In this document: one piece after another, positions 17,780-26,995 of the stretch
Numbering within the stretch: position 1 is the first letter of the stretch
Layout: every line of letters starts with the position of its first letter
Assembly: GCA_002255925.1 (NCBI GenBank)
Contig: NKIH01000002.1
Location: forward strand, 186,001 to 250,000
Length of the DNA stretch: 64,000 nucleotides
Reading direction: 5' to 3'
Source: Burkholderiales bacterium PBB6
GTDB lineage: Bacteria; Pseudomonadota; Gammaproteobacteria; Burkholderiales; Burkholderiaceae_C
Notes under the pieces: generated by a model
What the model was told of the DNA's origin: nothing
Database searches by the model: none
What the model saw: the letters and a program-made list of their open reading frames with translations, nothing else
Translations under genes and position numbers: made by a program

Positions 17780-17855
17780 GGGTGCTTAGCTCAGTTGGTA
17801 GAGCGGCGCCCTTACAAGGCGTAGGTCGGGGGTTCGAGCCCCTCAGCACCCACCA
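17780..17855 (+). tRNA. tRNA-Val (anticodon UAC)
   Basis: The 76-base cloverleaf has the acceptor stem GGGTGCT/AGCACCC, D arm GCTC/GAGC, anticodon stem GCGCC/GGCGT with loop CTTACAA (anticodon TAC), T arm with GGTTCGAGCC, discriminator A and an encoded CCA. It directly follows the HU gene. Confidence 0.97.
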
Positions 17856-17914
17856 CCGCGGAATGTCAGCGCTTTTTCATTAGAATCGCGCGCGGCGCAC
17901 GCAGACCCGGAAGC

Positions 17915-17945
17915 AAGGCGAACACCCGTTCGCCTTTGTCGTTTC
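17915..17945 (+). terminator. Hairpin terminator between tRNA-Val and ppiD
   Basis: A perfect nine-base-pair stem (AAGGCGAAC, loop ACCC, GTTCGCCTT) is followed by TGTCGTTTC. The T-tract is interrupted, so termination may be partial. Confidence 0.55.
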
Positions 17946-17977
17946 TGGGCAGCCCGCCTCCTACAAGGTTTGGATAC

Positions 17978-19897
17978 ATGTTCGATTTCGTTCGCGCACA
18001 CACCCGTCTCCTGCAAGGCTTGCTGGTCTTGCTGATCTTCCCGTCCTTCGTGTTTTTCGGGGTGCAGGGCTATTCGAGCTTCACCGACAAGGCCAACAGC
18101 TCGGTTGCGTCGATCGACGGCTTGTCGATCAAGCAGAGCGAACTCGAGGCGGCCCACCGCCAGCAGATCGAGCGGCTGCGCCAGCAGATGCCGCAAGCCG
18201 ACATCAAGATGTTCGACACCCCTGAGATGAAGCGCCAGACGCTCGATGCCCTGGTGCGCGAGCGGGTGCTGATGACCTCGGTCGTGAAGGACCATCTGGT
18301 GATCTCGGACACACGCCTGCAGCGCCTGTTCAAGACCGACCCGCAGTACGCTGCATTGCGTGATGCTGACGGCTACGTGAACCAGGCCTTCCTTGCCGCC
18401 CGCGGCATGAGCTCCGAGATGTTCGCTGAACAGCTTCGCCAGGACTACGCCATGCGCCAGGTGCTGGCCGGCGTGACCGACACCCCGTTGAGCGGCAAGA
18501 CCGTCACCGACGGTGCGGTGCTGGCGCTGCTTGATCAGCGCGACGTGCAACTCCAGAAGTTCGACGCCAAGGATTACCTGGCCAAGGTCTCGCCGAGCGA
18601 TGCCGATATCGAGGCGTTCTACAAGTCGCACACGGCCCAGTTCCGCTCGCCAGAAGACGCCAACATCGAGTTCGTCGTGCTGGACCTGGCCGCGCTGAAG
18701 AAGCAGGTCACGGTGAGTGACGACGACCTGCAGAAGTACTACGCTGAAAACGCGTCGCGCTACACCAGCCAGGAAGAGCGCCGTGCCAGCCACATCCTGA
18801 TCAACGCAGCCAAGGATGCGCCGGCCGCTGAACGTGAAAAAGCCAAGGCCAAGGCCGAGGCCCTGTTGGCCGAAGTCCGCAAGGCTCCGACCACGTTTGC
18901 TGCGGTTGCCAAGAAGAACTCGAACGACCCGGGCTCTGCCGACAAGGGTGGCGACTTGGACTTCTTCGGTCGCGGCGCGATGGTGAAGCCGTTCGAAGAT
19001 GCGATCTTCTCGATGAAGGCCGGTGAAATCTCGAACGTCGTGGAGTCGGACTTCGGCTTCCACATCATCCAGATGACGGGTGCGCGTGGTGGTGAGCGCA
19101 AGTCGTTCGAATCGGTCAAGGCCGAGATCGTGGACGAAGTCAGCAAGCAGTTGGCGCAGAAGCGTTATGCCGAAGCAGCCGAGCAGTTCAGCAACATGGT
19201 TTACGAAATGCCGGAAAGCCTGCAGCCTGTCATTGACAAGCTCAAGCTGAGCCGCCAGGCCGCCACCGTTCGCCGTCAGGCAGCGCAAGGCGCCACCGGT
19301 CCGCTGGCCTCGGCCAAGCTGCTCGAGGCGCTGTTTTCTCCGGATGCGCTGAAGAACAAGCGCAACACCGAAGCCGTGGAAACCGGCCCGAACCAACTGG
19401 TGTCGGCCCGCGTGGTGGAGTACCACCCCGAGCGCGTGCTGCCGCTGGTTGAAGTGCGTGCCCAGGTGCTGGAGCAGGTCCGCATCGAGCAGGCCGCCAG
19501 TGCTGCCCGCAAGGATGGCCAGGCGCGCGTGGAGGCGCTGAAGAAGTCGCCTGAAGACAAGCTGCCGCAAAGCCTGATGGTGTCGCGTACCGGCGCCCAA
19601 GGCCTGCCGCGCCAGATCATCGATGCTGCCCTGCGCGCTGATGTCAGCAAGGGTGCCGTCGCCGTCGGCGTCGACATGGGCAACCAAGGTTTCGTGGCCA
19701 TGAAGGTGGTGCGTCAGGTGCCGCGGGAAGCCACGGACGCTGACGTTGAACGTGCACGTCCTTACGTGGCGCAGGCGCTGGCGGCTGCCGAGTCGGCTGC
19801 CTTCCTGGAGGCGCTGAAGAAGCGCTTCAAGGTGGAGGTCAAGTTGCCTGCCGCAACGGCTGCTGCGGACGCTGCCGCAAGTTCTGCAAAGAATTGA
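17978..19897 (+). CDS. ppiD: Periplasmic folding chaperone / peptidyl-prolyl isomerase (SurA-N and parvulin domains)
   Basis: The start at 17978 ([24 protein letters not shown]) gives 639 residues, close to E. coli PpiD at 623. One N-terminal transmembrane helix (about 10-30) anchors the protein in the inner membrane with the bulk in the periplasm. Residues 35-200 are a SurA-N-like chaperone region. A parvulin domain follows (about 265-370): [45 protein letters not shown] and [11 protein letters not shown] long C-terminal region completes it. It assists folding of exported and outer-membrane proteins near the Sec translocon. Its stop codon lies within the promoter region of tRNA-His. Confidence 0.93.
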   Translation: MFDFVRAHTRLLQGLLVLLIFPSFVFFGVQGYSSFTDKANSSVASIDGLSIKQSELEAAHRQQIERLRQQMPQADIKMFDTPEMKRQTLDALVRERVLMTSVVKDHLVISDTRLQRLFKTDPQYAALRDADGYVNQAFLAARGMSSEMFAEQLRQDYAMRQVLAGVTDTPLSGKTVTDGAVLALLDQRDVQLQKFDAKDYLAKVSPSDADIEAFYKSHTAQFRSPEDANIEFVVLDLAALKKQVTVSDDDLQKYYAENASRYTSQEERRASHILINAAKDAPAAEREKAKAKAEALLAEVRKAPTTFAAVAKKNSNDPGSADKGGDLDFFGRGAMVKPFEDAIFSMKAGEISNVVESDFGFHIIQMTGARGGERKSFESVKAEIVDEVSKQLAQKRYAEAAEQFSNMVYEMPESLQPVIDKLKLSRQAATVRRQAAQGATGPLASAKLLEALFSPDALKNKRNTEAVETGPNQLVSARVVEYHPERVLPLVEVRAQVLEQVRIEQAASAARKDGQARVEALKKSPEDKLPQSLMVSRTGAQGLPRQIIDAALRADVSKGAVAVGVDMGNQGFVAMKVVRQVPREATDADVERARPYVAQALAAAESAAFLEALKKRFKVEVKLPAATAAADAAASSAKN

Positions 19898-19924
19898 CCA
19901 AAGGCCTGAAATTCAGGCTATAAT
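19894..19924 (+). promoter_or_regulatory. Promoter of tRNA-His overlapping the ppiD stop codon
   Basis: A perfect -10 box TATAAT (19919-19924) is preceded by TTGACC (19894-19899) at a slightly long spacing of 19 bases. The -35 element includes the ppiD TGA stop. The tRNA starts 19 bases after the -10. Confidence 0.6.
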
Positions 19925-19942
19925 CATGGTCTTGATTCGGTG

Positions 19943-20018
19943 GTGGCTATAGCTCAGTTGGTAGAGTCCCAGATTGTGATTCTGGTTGTCGTGGGTTCGA
20001 GTCCCATTAGCCACCCCA
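19943..20018 (+). tRNA. tRNA-His (anticodon GUG)
   Basis: The cloverleaf has acceptor GTGGCTA/TAGCCAC, anticodon loop with GTG, T arm with GGTTCGAGTCC, discriminator C73 (specific to tRNA-His) and an encoded CCA. The base before position 1 is G, so the histidine-specific G-1 is genome-encoded opposite C73. Confidence 0.97.
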
Positions 20019-20030
20019 CCCAATATCAGT

Positions 20031-20060
20031 AAAAAGGCCCGCAGCGATGCGGGCCTTTTT
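20031..20060. terminator. Bidirectional terminator between tRNA-His and the sensor kinase gene
   Basis: The stem AAAAAGGCCCGC pairs with GCGGGCCTTTTT around a six-base loop. The flanking A and T runs make it work on both strands, ending the tRNA-His transcript and the convergent kinase transcript. Confidence 0.92.
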
Positions 20061-20087
20061 GCTTTGGCAGCCGGGTTTGACTGAGCC

Positions 20088-22433
20088 TCAACAGGCCGCA
20101 GCCTTTTTGCTGCCCGGTGAGGTGAGCTCCGGGATCACGACCTGGCAGACGATGCCGCGCTCCTCGCGCTCCCGCCAGGTGACTGTGCCGCCCATCAGCT
20201 TGACGCGTTTGCGGATGCCGCCGAGCCCCAGACCATGCGACCACTTCTCCGGTGTTCGTCCGCTGCCGTCATCGATCAGGTCGATCGTGAAGGTCCCTTG
20301 GTTCAGTCGGCAATGAATCTGCACGCTCTTTGCGTTCGAGTGCGAGATCACGTTGCTCACCAGCTCCCGCAGGATGCGCGTCAGCGATGACCACTGCACC
20401 ATCGTCAGCGTGATGTCGTCGTCGTAACACGCCTGCCAGACCAGTTCACAGCCGATCGCTGACAGCCGTTGGGCGATGTCGGTTTTCCACTCGGCGGACG
20501 CCAGCGTCAAGGCGTGCTTCTTGGCGGCCAGACCGCGCGTCAGCGTCTTCAGATCCTGCAGGGTATGGCGGACGTAGTCTTCCATTTCCTTGCTGGGCGC
20601 CTTGTACATCAGGGTCAGCAGGCGGGCGCCGATGTCGTCGTGCAGGTCCTGGGCGATGCGAACGCGCTCTTCGCTGCGACCTCGCTCCACTGCACGGTCG
20701 TGGGCGAGTGCCCGCATCAACTGCTCGAGGATGCGGTCAGCGAGGCGGGCATCTTCCGGGGTGAACAGCCGCTTGCCGCGCTCGGCGAAGCGCAGCGTCA
20801 CCAAGCCGTCGACCGCCGGCCCGTGCATCAGGTTGGGCAGCGGCACCAGCAGCACGGCACCGTTGCCGAGGATGCGGCTGTACTGGGCACGGCCTTCGCC
20901 CCGGCTGGTTTCAAGCGGCTCGAAAACATTGCGCAGCAGCTCGATCATGCGGTCGGCGGCGCGTTCGGGGCGGGCTTCCACCTCGCGCGCGATGCGGTAG
21001 AGGTGCTCGAACATGCGTTCGGTGGTCAGCGCCCGCGCACCCATCATCTGCGACACCAGCCATTGCCGAAGCGCCGCATACGCCCCCAGCGCCAGGAACA
21101 GCGACAGGGTGAGCGAGGCGAACTGGCTGAACGAGAACGCGGCCACGAACAGCAGGTCGACCGAGGTGGCAACGGTGCTGATGCCCGCCAGCATCGCGAA
21201 TTCGCGCATCACGTTCTGTGAGCGGGCGATGAACGGCACGAGCAGAATCAGAGAGGCGAAGAACACGCCCCAGATCACGGGCGCCACGGCGGCCACGGGC
21301 TGCATCTCCGGCGGCATCAGCGGCATCATGGCCACGGCCAGCGACAGCAGCAGCAGAGAGGCTTCGGTCACCAGACAGAAGCGGCGCATCACCACGGCAA
21401 ACGGGTGTGGCGATACCCGGTTCGCCCGGCTCAACAGCCCGATGCAGAGCAGGCCGGTCAGCAGCATCAGGCCCTGTGCCCACCACCATTCATGCGCGAG
21501 CATGCCGCCGAGTGTCAGCGCACCATAGGTACCCACGCCCACCCACATGCCCGCGACGAGCAGGTTTTGCCAGAGTGAGCTGCGCGACGCCGCAGCGTGC
21601 AGGATCGCGCCGCAGGTGACGAGATCCAGCAGGGTGCGGAAGACGCTTTCGTGTGCCACCAGCGCCACCGGCAATGCCAGCGCCGGCACGGAAGACACGG
21701 CACCCAGCAGCAGTTGCGTGGCTTGTGCGTGGGCCATCACGGCGTAGAGCCAGTTCCTGAAGCGGGGATGTACCAGCGGCACGATCCAGCCGACCAGGAA
21801 CAGCACCATCGCAAAGCCGCACATCAGCCAGAACATGGCGCCGAGGGCGCCGTAGCCGCGCGGCCGCGTGGCCACCGGCACTTCGCTGCCGTCCCAGAAG
21901 ACGAGCGTCACCTTGCCGGCCTCGACCGCCTTTGCGCTGGCCACGCGCGCGGCCAGCAGATCGTGCCGCAAGGCGTCTTCGGTGATCCAGCGTGCGCTGT
22001 GAGCCAGGGCCAGCACGTTCAGGTGCGTGATCTGCCCGTCGGGTTCGCGGATGCCGTCCAGCTCGGCGCCGATGTGGGCCTGGAGCGCCGGCACCGGGCT
22101 GGCGATCAATTCAAGGCGCCCCTCCGGGCTGCTGCGCCACTCTGCGGGCAGGTGGGGCAGGTTGGCCATGGCCCGCGCCAGCAGGAACACCGTGAGGCAG
22201 CCGATGACCGCGGCCAGCAGCAAGGCTTGTCGCCGCCAGCCAATTCGAACCATGGATTCCAGGCCGGCTGCACCGGGCTGCAGGCCAGCCTGGCCTGGGT
22301 CCTCCAAGCCTGCGTCGTCCGGTCGCGGCGCACCAGATGGTGCCGGCTGGCGCGGAGGCGGGAGGTCGCTGATGTCGTTCGCGGTAGCGGGGGTCTCGTC
22401 TTCCGCGGGGCCTGGGTACTGCTGCGCGCTCAT
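20088..22433 (-). CDS. NarL-type sensor histidine kinase with large multi-membrane sensor region
   Basis: The 781-residue protein begins with a Pro-rich cytoplasmic segment (1-60). A transmembrane helix (about 68-90) and an extracytoplasmic domain (about 91-195) follow. Then comes a block of about ten hydrophobic segments (195-480), a GAF-like region (about 490-590) and the kinase core. The core has the HisKA_3 phosphoacceptor IAQDLHDDIGARLL with H598, the N box RELVSNVISHSNA with N694, and DDGSG (721-725) followed by GLGLGGIRKRV. It should phosphorylate the response regulator encoded just upstream. The gene order is regulator then kinase, 13 bases apart. The signal is unknown, and I do not recognise the membrane block as a named sensor module. 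Confidence 0.9.
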   Translation of the reverse strand: MSAQQYPGPAEDETPATANDISDLPPPRQPAPSGAPRPDDAGLEDPGQAGLQPGAAGLESMVRIGWRRQALLLAAVIGCLTVFLLARAMANLPHLPAEWRSSPEGRLELIASPVPALQAHIGAELDGIREPDGQITHLNVLALAHSARWITEDALRHDLLAARVASAKAVEAGKVTLVFWDGSEVPVATRPRGYGALGAMFWLMCGFAMVLFLVGWIVPLVHPRFRNWLYAVMAHAQATQLLLGAVSSVPALALPVALVAHESVFRTLLDLVTCGAILHAAASRSSLWQNLLVAGMWVGVGTYGALTLGGMLAHEWWWAQGLMLLTGLLCIGLLSRANRVSPHPFAVVMRRFCLVTEASLLLLSLAVAMMPLMPPEMQPVAAVAPVIWGVFFASLILLVPFIARSQNVMREFAMLAGISTVATSVDLLFVAAFSFSQFASLTLSLFLALGAYAALRQWLVSQMMGARALTTERMFEHLYRIAREVEARPERAADRMIELLRNVFEPLETSRGEGRAQYSRILGNGAVLLVPLPNLMHGPAVDGLVTLRFAERGKRLFTPEDARLADRILEQLMRALAHDRAVERGRSEERVRIAQDLHDDIGARLLTLMYKAPSKEMEDYVRHTLQDLKTLTRGLAAKKHALTLASAEWKTDIAQRLSAIGCELVWQACYDDDITLTMVQWSSLTRILRELVSNVISHSNAKSVQIHCRLNQGTFTIDLIDDGSGRTPEKWSHGLGLGGIRKRVKLMGGTVTWREREERGIVCQVVIPELTSPGSKKAAAC

Positions 22434-22446
22434 GGAGGCAGGGCGG

Positions 22447-23193
22447 TCAGACCAGGCCCTGCTTGCTGGCCAGCACGGCAGCTTCAGCTCGGCTGGACAC
22501 GTTCAGCTTGCGGTAGATGGACTTGATGTGGTCGTTCACGGTGAACCACTTGATGCCCATCAGGTTGGCGATTTCCTTGATGGTGAAGCCCTTGCTCAGG
22601 TAGGTCAGGACTTCAATCTCGCGAGGGGTCAGGTGCGGAAGTTCGACGGTGCGCTCCATCGGCACCGGCTTGCTGCTGCTGCCGGGCAGGTAGGCCGAGG
22701 TGAGCGACGAGTTGACGGGCGAGGGCGGCGCCGAGCCCGCAGCCAAGCCTTGGCGGAAGTGGGTGAGCAGGCGGCGTGCAATGGCGGGCGACAGCGGAGG
22801 CTGCCCAAGCACGATCTTGCGCAACTCTTCCACCAGCACCTCGAACCGGTCTTCCTTCAGCAGGTAACCGTCGGCGCCGCATTGCAATGCCGGGAACAGG
22901 TGGTCGTCGTCTGAATAGAGCGTGGTGACGACCTTGGTGGCGGGGTACTGGGTCAGCTCGGCCAGCAGCTCGAGGCCGTTGCCATCAGGCAGTTCCAGGT
23001 CGACGAGCATCAGCTTGAACGGGTCAGCGCCGTGCAGGCCTTGCGGGCCGGTCAGGGAGATCTGGGCACGAGCGGTTTCCAGGTCGCCAGCTTCGGTGAT
23101 GGTGATGGGATCGCTGAAAGCTTCCCGCAAGACCCGCGAGAGAAAGTCGCGGGCGACGGGGTTGTCTTCGAGGATCAACACTTTCACGGTCAT
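22447..23193 (-). CDS. LuxR/NarL family response regulator
   Basis: The 248-residue protein has a receiver domain with VLILEDN at the N-terminus, phosphoacceptor D65 in LMLVDLELPDGNG, and LLKED with the conserved lysine. After a Ser/Pro-rich linker (about 150-180) comes a GerE/LuxR helix-turn-helix: LTPREIEVLTYLSKGFTIKEIA, then TVNDHIKSIYRKLNV. It is cotranscribed with the sensor kinase gene that follows. Its targets cannot be seen here. The 94-base upstream gap holds a GC-rich hairpin (23259-23275) without a T-run. Confidence 0.95.
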   Translation of the reverse strand: MTVKVLILEDNPVARDFLSRVLREAFSDPITITEAGDLETARAQISLTGPQGLHGADPFKLMLVDLELPDGNGLELLAELTQYPATKVVTTLYSDDDHLFPALQCGADGYLLKEDRFEVLVEELRKIVLGQPPLSPAIARRLLTHFRQGLAAGSAPPSPVNSSLTSAYLPGSSSKPVPMERTVELPHLTPREIEVLTYLSKGFTIKEIANLMGIKWFTVNDHIKSIYRKLNVSSRAEAAVLASKQGLV

Positions 23194-23287
23194 GCTTGGT
23201 CCCTTGGTGCTGGCGTGGTCATTTTTTCCATGCTAGCAGCGGGGGTGCCTGACCGGTAGCCCCCGAACAGGGGGCCATACAACACCG

Positions 23288-24268
23288 TCAGGCCGGGTTC
23301 TTGAGCACGATCTTGCCCCGGATATCTCGGGCAGACAGCCGTGCGAAGGCGGTGGCCACCTCACTCATCGGCAGCACGGTGTCGATCACGGGTTTGACCT
23401 TGCCCTGGGCGTACCACTGAACCAGCTGGCCGAGCGATGCGGCATTGGCCTTGGGCTCGCGCCGCACGAAGTCGCCCCAGAACACGCCCACCACCGACGC
23501 GCCCTTCAGGAGCGGCAAGTTGAAGGGCAGGGCAGGAATGCCGCCTGCCGCGAACCCGATGACCAGGTAGCGCCCGCGCCAGGCGATGGAGCGGAAGGCG
23601 GCCTCCGCCAGCTCGCCGCCAATCGGGTCATAAACCACATCAGGGCCTTTGCCGTTGGTGAGCGCCTTGAGGGCGTCGCGCAGCGAGGTGGTGGTGTAGT
23701 TGATGGTCGCGTCGGCGCCGATGTCCAGGCAGAGCTGGCACTTCGCATCGCTGGAGGCTGCCGCGATCACGGTGGCGCCTGCGGCCTTGGCGATCTGGAT
23801 GGCGGCGGTGCCTACGCCGCCAGCAGCGCCGAGCACCAGCACCGTTTCGCCGGCTTGCAGTGCGCCGCGGTCCATCAAGGCATGGTGCGAGGTGCCGTAG
23901 GTGAAGGCAAACGCCGCAGCGTCGACCATGTCGAAGCCCGGCGGCAGGGGCAGGGCCTGCAGCGCATTGACCACCGCATGGGTGCCAAACCCGCCGGTGC
24001 TGGAAATGGCCGCCACGGGCTGCCCCACGCTCAGGTGCCGCACGCCTTCACCGACGGCGTCCACCACGCCGGCAAATTCGGAGCCGGGCACAAACGGCAG
24101 CGGTGGCTTGATCTGGTATTTGCCTTCCGTGATCAGTCGATCGGGGAAGTTCAGGCTGGCCGTCTGGATGGCCACGCGGATCTCTCCGGGGCCGGGTTCC
24201 GGCTGTGCCATGGATTGCCAGACCAGGCTGTCAGGTCCGTCGGTGGTGCTGCAAAGCCAGGCGTGCAT
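23288..24268 (-). CDS. Zinc-independent MDR-family NADPH:quinone oxidoreductase
   Basis: The start at 24268 (MHAWLCSTTDGPDSLVW) has AGGAGA seven bases upstream and gives 326 residues. It is a medium-chain dehydrogenase/reductase: an N-terminal GroES-like domain with PGPGEIRVAI and PGSEFAGVVDAVGEGV, then a Rossmann fold with VLGAAGGVGTAAIQIAKAAGA. The cysteine/histidine zinc ligands of alcohol dehydrogenases are absent, as in the quinone oxidoreductase (QOR) branch. Reduction of quinones or enoyl compounds with NADPH is likely, but the physiological substrate cannot be assigned. It lies upstream of the two-component genes on the same strand, with a 94-base gap. Confidence 0.88.
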   Translation of the reverse strand: MHAWLCSTTDGPDSLVWQSMAQPEPGPGEIRVAIQTASLNFPDRLITEGKYQIKPPLPFVPGSEFAGVVDAVGEGVRHLSVGQPVAAISSTGGFGTHAVVNALQALPLPPGFDMVDAAAFAFTYGTSHHALMDRGALQAGETVLVLGAAGGVGTAAIQIAKAAGATVIAAASSDAKCQLCLDIGADATINYTTTSLRDALKALTNGKGPDVVYDPIGGELAEAAFRSIAWRGRYLVIGFAAGGIPALPFNLPLLKGASVVGVFWGDFVRREPKANAASLGQLVQWYAQGKVKPVIDTVLPMSEVATAFARLSARDIRGKIVLKNPA

Positions 24269-24405
24269 GTCGGGTCTCCTCGGTCGGTCTGGAATGTTGC
24301 GCATGATCGCAGCCGTGCGGGTCGCCTGTCGTCACCAATGCGACGACTTGCGGGTTTGTCGGGGGTGGCGTCAAGGGCAGGGCGTCGCTCCCTACAATGG
24401 GTCGC

Positions 24406-25185
24406 ATGCGAATCCTCATTGCGAACGACGACGGTTACCTCGCTCCCGGCATTGCGGCCCTGGTGCAGGCTTGTCATGGGCTCGGCGAGATCGACGTGAT
24501 CGCGCCTGAGCAGAATGCCAGCGGCACCTCGAACTCGTTGACGCTCGGGCGTCCGCTGTCGGTGCATGAAGCGCACAGCGGCCCGCAGAAGGGGTTCAAG
24601 TACGTCACCGGCACGCCCTCGGACAGCGTCCACATTGCCTTGACGGGCCTGATGCCGCACCGCCCGGACCTGGTCTTGTCCGGCATCAATCAAGGCGCCA
24701 ACATGGGCGACGACACGCTGTATTCCGGCACCGTGGCCGCCGCGATGGAAGGCTTCCTGTTTGGCGTGCCGGCCATCGCTTTCTCGCAGGTCGAGAAGGG
24801 CTGGGCCCATCTGGACGAAGCCGCGGCGGTGGTGCGCAAGGTGGTGGAGTCGGTGCTGCCCTTGATCGTGCCGGGGCAACGCATGGCCGCGCCCTGGCTG
24901 CTCAATGTCAACATTCCCAACCGGGCCGATGCAGCGCAACTGCCTTGGGCCACCACGCGGCTGGGCCGGCGCCATGCCAGCGAACCGATGATCCGCCAGC
25001 TCAGCCCTCGCGGTGAGCCGATCTACTGGATCGGCCCGCCGGGTGATGCACGCGAAGCCGGCGAGGGCACCGACTTCCATGCGGTGGCCAATGGACTGAT
25101 CTCCATCACCCCCTTGCAAACCGACCTGACCGACCATGCCCGCATGGGCGACTGGGCGCAGCGCCTGGGCACGCGGCGTCCATGA
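24406..25185 (+). CDS. surE: 5'/3'-nucleotidase SurE
   Basis: The ATG at 24406 gives the standard N-terminus [16 protein letters not shown] and 259 residues. The family motifs are complete: NDDG for metal binding, [28 protein letters not shown] and [25 protein letters not shown]. SurE dephosphorylates nucleoside monophosphates in the cytoplasm and is linked to stationary-phase survival. It overlaps pcm by four bases, the classical surE-pcm pair. Confidence 0.97.
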   Translation: MRILIANDDGYLAPGIAALVQACHGLGEIDVIAPEQNASGTSNSLTLGRPLSVHEAHSGPQKGFKYVTGTPSDSVHIALTGLMPHRPDLVLSGINQGANMGDDTLYSGTVAAAMEGFLFGVPAIAFSQVEKGWAHLDEAAAVVRKVVESVLPLIVPGQRMAAPWLLNVNIPNRADAAQLPWATTRLGRRHASEPMIRQLSPRGEPIYWIGPPGDAREAGEGTDFHAVANGLISITPLQTDLTDHARMGDWAQRLGTRRP

Positions 25186-25997
25186 ACGATTCTTCAGACA
25201 AGCCGCGGGGCCGGTTTCCGGCCACGCTGCACCAGGTGGCACCAAGGGCCAAGGCCCGGCCCGAGCCTCTACGGCCGCAGCGGCTGTTGCAGGAAGCGGC
25301 ACAAGACGCCCGGCGTCTGACGGTGTCGAGCGGACTCGGTCTGGACAACCCGGCGATGCGTCAGCGCATGGTCGCCCGCCTGCGGGCTGAGAGCGTGCAC
25401 TGCGAGCCGGTGCTCAACGCCATGCTGGCCGTGCCACGCCACCAGTTTGTCGACTCTGCGCTGGCCACCCAGGCCTACGAAGACACCAGCCTGCCGATCG
25501 GGCTCGGGCAGACCATCTCCAAGCCGTCCGTCGTCGCGCGGATGATCGAGTGGTCCTTCCTCGGCGAGCGAGCTCGGCAGACCGGCCACCTTGGCCGGGT
25601 GCTGGAGATCGGAACCGGTTGCGGCTACCAGACCGCGCTGTTGTCGCAGATGGCCACCCAGGTGGTGTCGATCGAACGCCTGAAGCCCCTCCACGAGCTG
25701 GCGGTCAAGCACCTCACGGCCCTGCAGGTACCCCGTTGCCGGCTGCTGTATGGCGACGGCATGCTGGGCCATCCGCCACAGGCACCCTACGACACGATCA
25801 TCTCCGCTGCGGGCGGTGAAGACGTGCCTGCCGCCTGGCTGGCGCAGTTGGCGGTGGGCGGGCGGCTGGTGGCGCCGGCGCGCACGCCGGACGGTCGCGG
25901 TCAGGTGCTGGTGGTCATTGACCGCCACGCTGAGGGCTATCACCGCTCCGTTGGCGAGATGGTGCAGTTCGTCCCCTTAAAATCGGGCGTTGAATGA
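25182..25997 (+). CDS. pcm: Protein-L-isoaspartate O-methyltransferase
   Basis: The ATG overlaps the surE stop (ATGA). The 271-residue protein has an N-terminal extension of about 55 residues relative to the 208-residue E. coli enzyme. The core shows [17 protein letters not shown], the SAM-binding [28 protein letters not shown], and [14 protein letters not shown]. It methylates isoaspartyl residues in damaged proteins so that they can revert to aspartate. It is the middle gene of surE-pcm-nlpD. Confidence 0.96.
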   Translation: MNDSSDKPRGRFPATLHQVAPRAKARPEPLRPQRLLQEAAQDARRLTVSSGLGLDNPAMRQRMVARLRAESVHCEPVLNAMLAVPRHQFVDSALATQAYEDTSLPIGLGQTISKPSVVARMIEWSFLGERARQTGHLGRVLEIGTGCGYQTALLSQMATQVVSIERLKPLHELAVKHLTALQVPRCRLLYGDGMLGHPPQAPYDTIISAAGGEDVPAAWLAQLAVGGRLVAPARTPDGRGQVLVVIDRHAEGYHRSVGEMVQFVPLKSGVE

Positions 25998-26013
25998 ATC
26001 ACAGGGACAACAC

Positions 26014-26919
26014 ATGGGCATGACCGTGAACGCGCGTCGATCGGCAGGGGTTTGGGGTGCGATGGCATTGCTGTTGCTGGTGACCGGCTGCGCGGCACCC
26101 CGTCACCCGGCGCCGGTTGAGGAGCGCTCCGGGGCCGCGCGGCAGTCGGGCAGCAAGCCGGTTGCGTCGACGGAAGCGTCGAAGCCGACCGCCGCCACGC
26201 CCGTGGTGGAAGCCAAGCCGGGCACCTACATCGTGAAGCCCGGTGACACGCTGATGCGCATCGCATTGGAATCCGGCCAGGGCTGGCGTGATCTGGCCCG
26301 CTGGAACAGCATCGAGAACCCCAACCTCATCGAGGTGGGGCAGGTGCTGAAGGTGGTGCCGCCTGCGGGCGAAGCCGTGGTCAGCACCAAGCCGGTGACG
26401 GCGCCGCGCGTTGACGCCAAGCCGCTGGATGCCAAGCCAGGTGCCGCAGGCGCCAGCGCTTCGACCGCCAGTTCGGCCAGCGGTGCCGCCTCGTCAGTAA
26501 CGCCATCCGCGTCTGCACCAGCGCCGGTGGCCGCACCCAAGGACGCCGAAGACGACATTCCCTGGGCGTGGCCTGCATCCGGCCCGGTGGTCACCTCGTT
26601 TGATGAGGTGCGCAGCAAGGGCCTGGCCATTGGTGGCAAGGCCGGCGACGCCGTGCTGGCGGCTGCCGACGGGCGCGTGGTGTACGCGGGCTCTGGCCTG
26701 CGCGGCTATGGCAACCTGGTCATCGTCAAGCACAACGGCACCTACCTGACGGCCTACGCCCACAACCAGACGCTGCTGGTCAAGGAAGACCAGACCGTCA
26801 AGCGTGGGCAGAAGATCGCCGAGATGGGCTCGTCTGATGCGGAGCGCGTGCAGCTGCACTTCGAGATCCGCCGCCAGGGCAAGCCCATCGATCCTGCCAA
26901 GCTCCTGCCCGCGCGCTGA
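26014..26919 (+). CDS. nlpD: NlpD-like lipoprotein (LysM and degenerate LytM/M23 domain)
   Basis: The ATG at 26014 has AGGGA upstream and gives 301 residues. The signal sequence ends in the lipobox LLVTGC. A LysM domain (about 70-115: [20 protein letters not shown]) binds peptidoglycan. A disordered Ala/Ser/Pro linker leads to an M23-like domain (about 180-300). The catalytic zinc residues are missing: the first motif reads [10 protein letters not shown] where an active enzyme has HxGxD, and the last reads VQLHFEIR with only one histidine of HxH. Such LytM factors activate cell-wall amidases at division instead of cutting themselves. The gene follows surE and pcm as expected, but rpoS does not follow it. 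Confidence 0.92.
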   Translation: MGMTVNARRSAGVWGAMALLLLVTGCAAPRHPAPVEERSGAARQSGSKPVASTEASKPTAATPVVEAKPGTYIVKPGDTLMRIALESGQGWRDLARWNSIENPNLIEVGQVLKVVPPAGEAVVSTKPVTAPRVDAKPLDAKPGAAGASASTASSASGAASSVTPSASAPAPVAAPKDAEDDIPWAWPASGPVVTSFDEVRSKGLAIGGKAGDAVLAAADGRVVYAGSGLRGYGNLVIVKHNGTYLTAYAHNQTLLVKEDQTVKRGQKIAEMGSSDAERVQLHFEIRRQGKPIDPAKLLPAR

Positions 26920-26938
26920 GCAACGGCCACCTCTACTC

Positions 26939-26966
26939 AAGGCCGCCTGCGGGCGGCTTTCCTGTT
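26939..26966 (+). terminator. Intrinsic terminator after nlpD
   Basis: The stem AAGGCCGCC pairs with GGCGGCTTT (one G-T pair) around TGCG, followed by CCTGTTT. It would end the surE-pcm-nlpD transcript before rlmD. Confidence 0.65.
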
Positions 26967-26995
26967 TGCAGATCCAACCACGGATAATCACGCCC

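Noticed and set aside
17843..19687. A 614-codon minus-strand frame opposite ppiD and reaching tRNA-Val
   Set aside because: It overlaps a tRNA and a complete known gene and has no recognisable motif.
23259..23275. GCCCCC/GGGGGC hairpin between the quinone oxidoreductase and the response regulator as a terminator
   Set aside because: The stem is only six base pairs with a five-base loop, and no T-run follows on the relevant strand.
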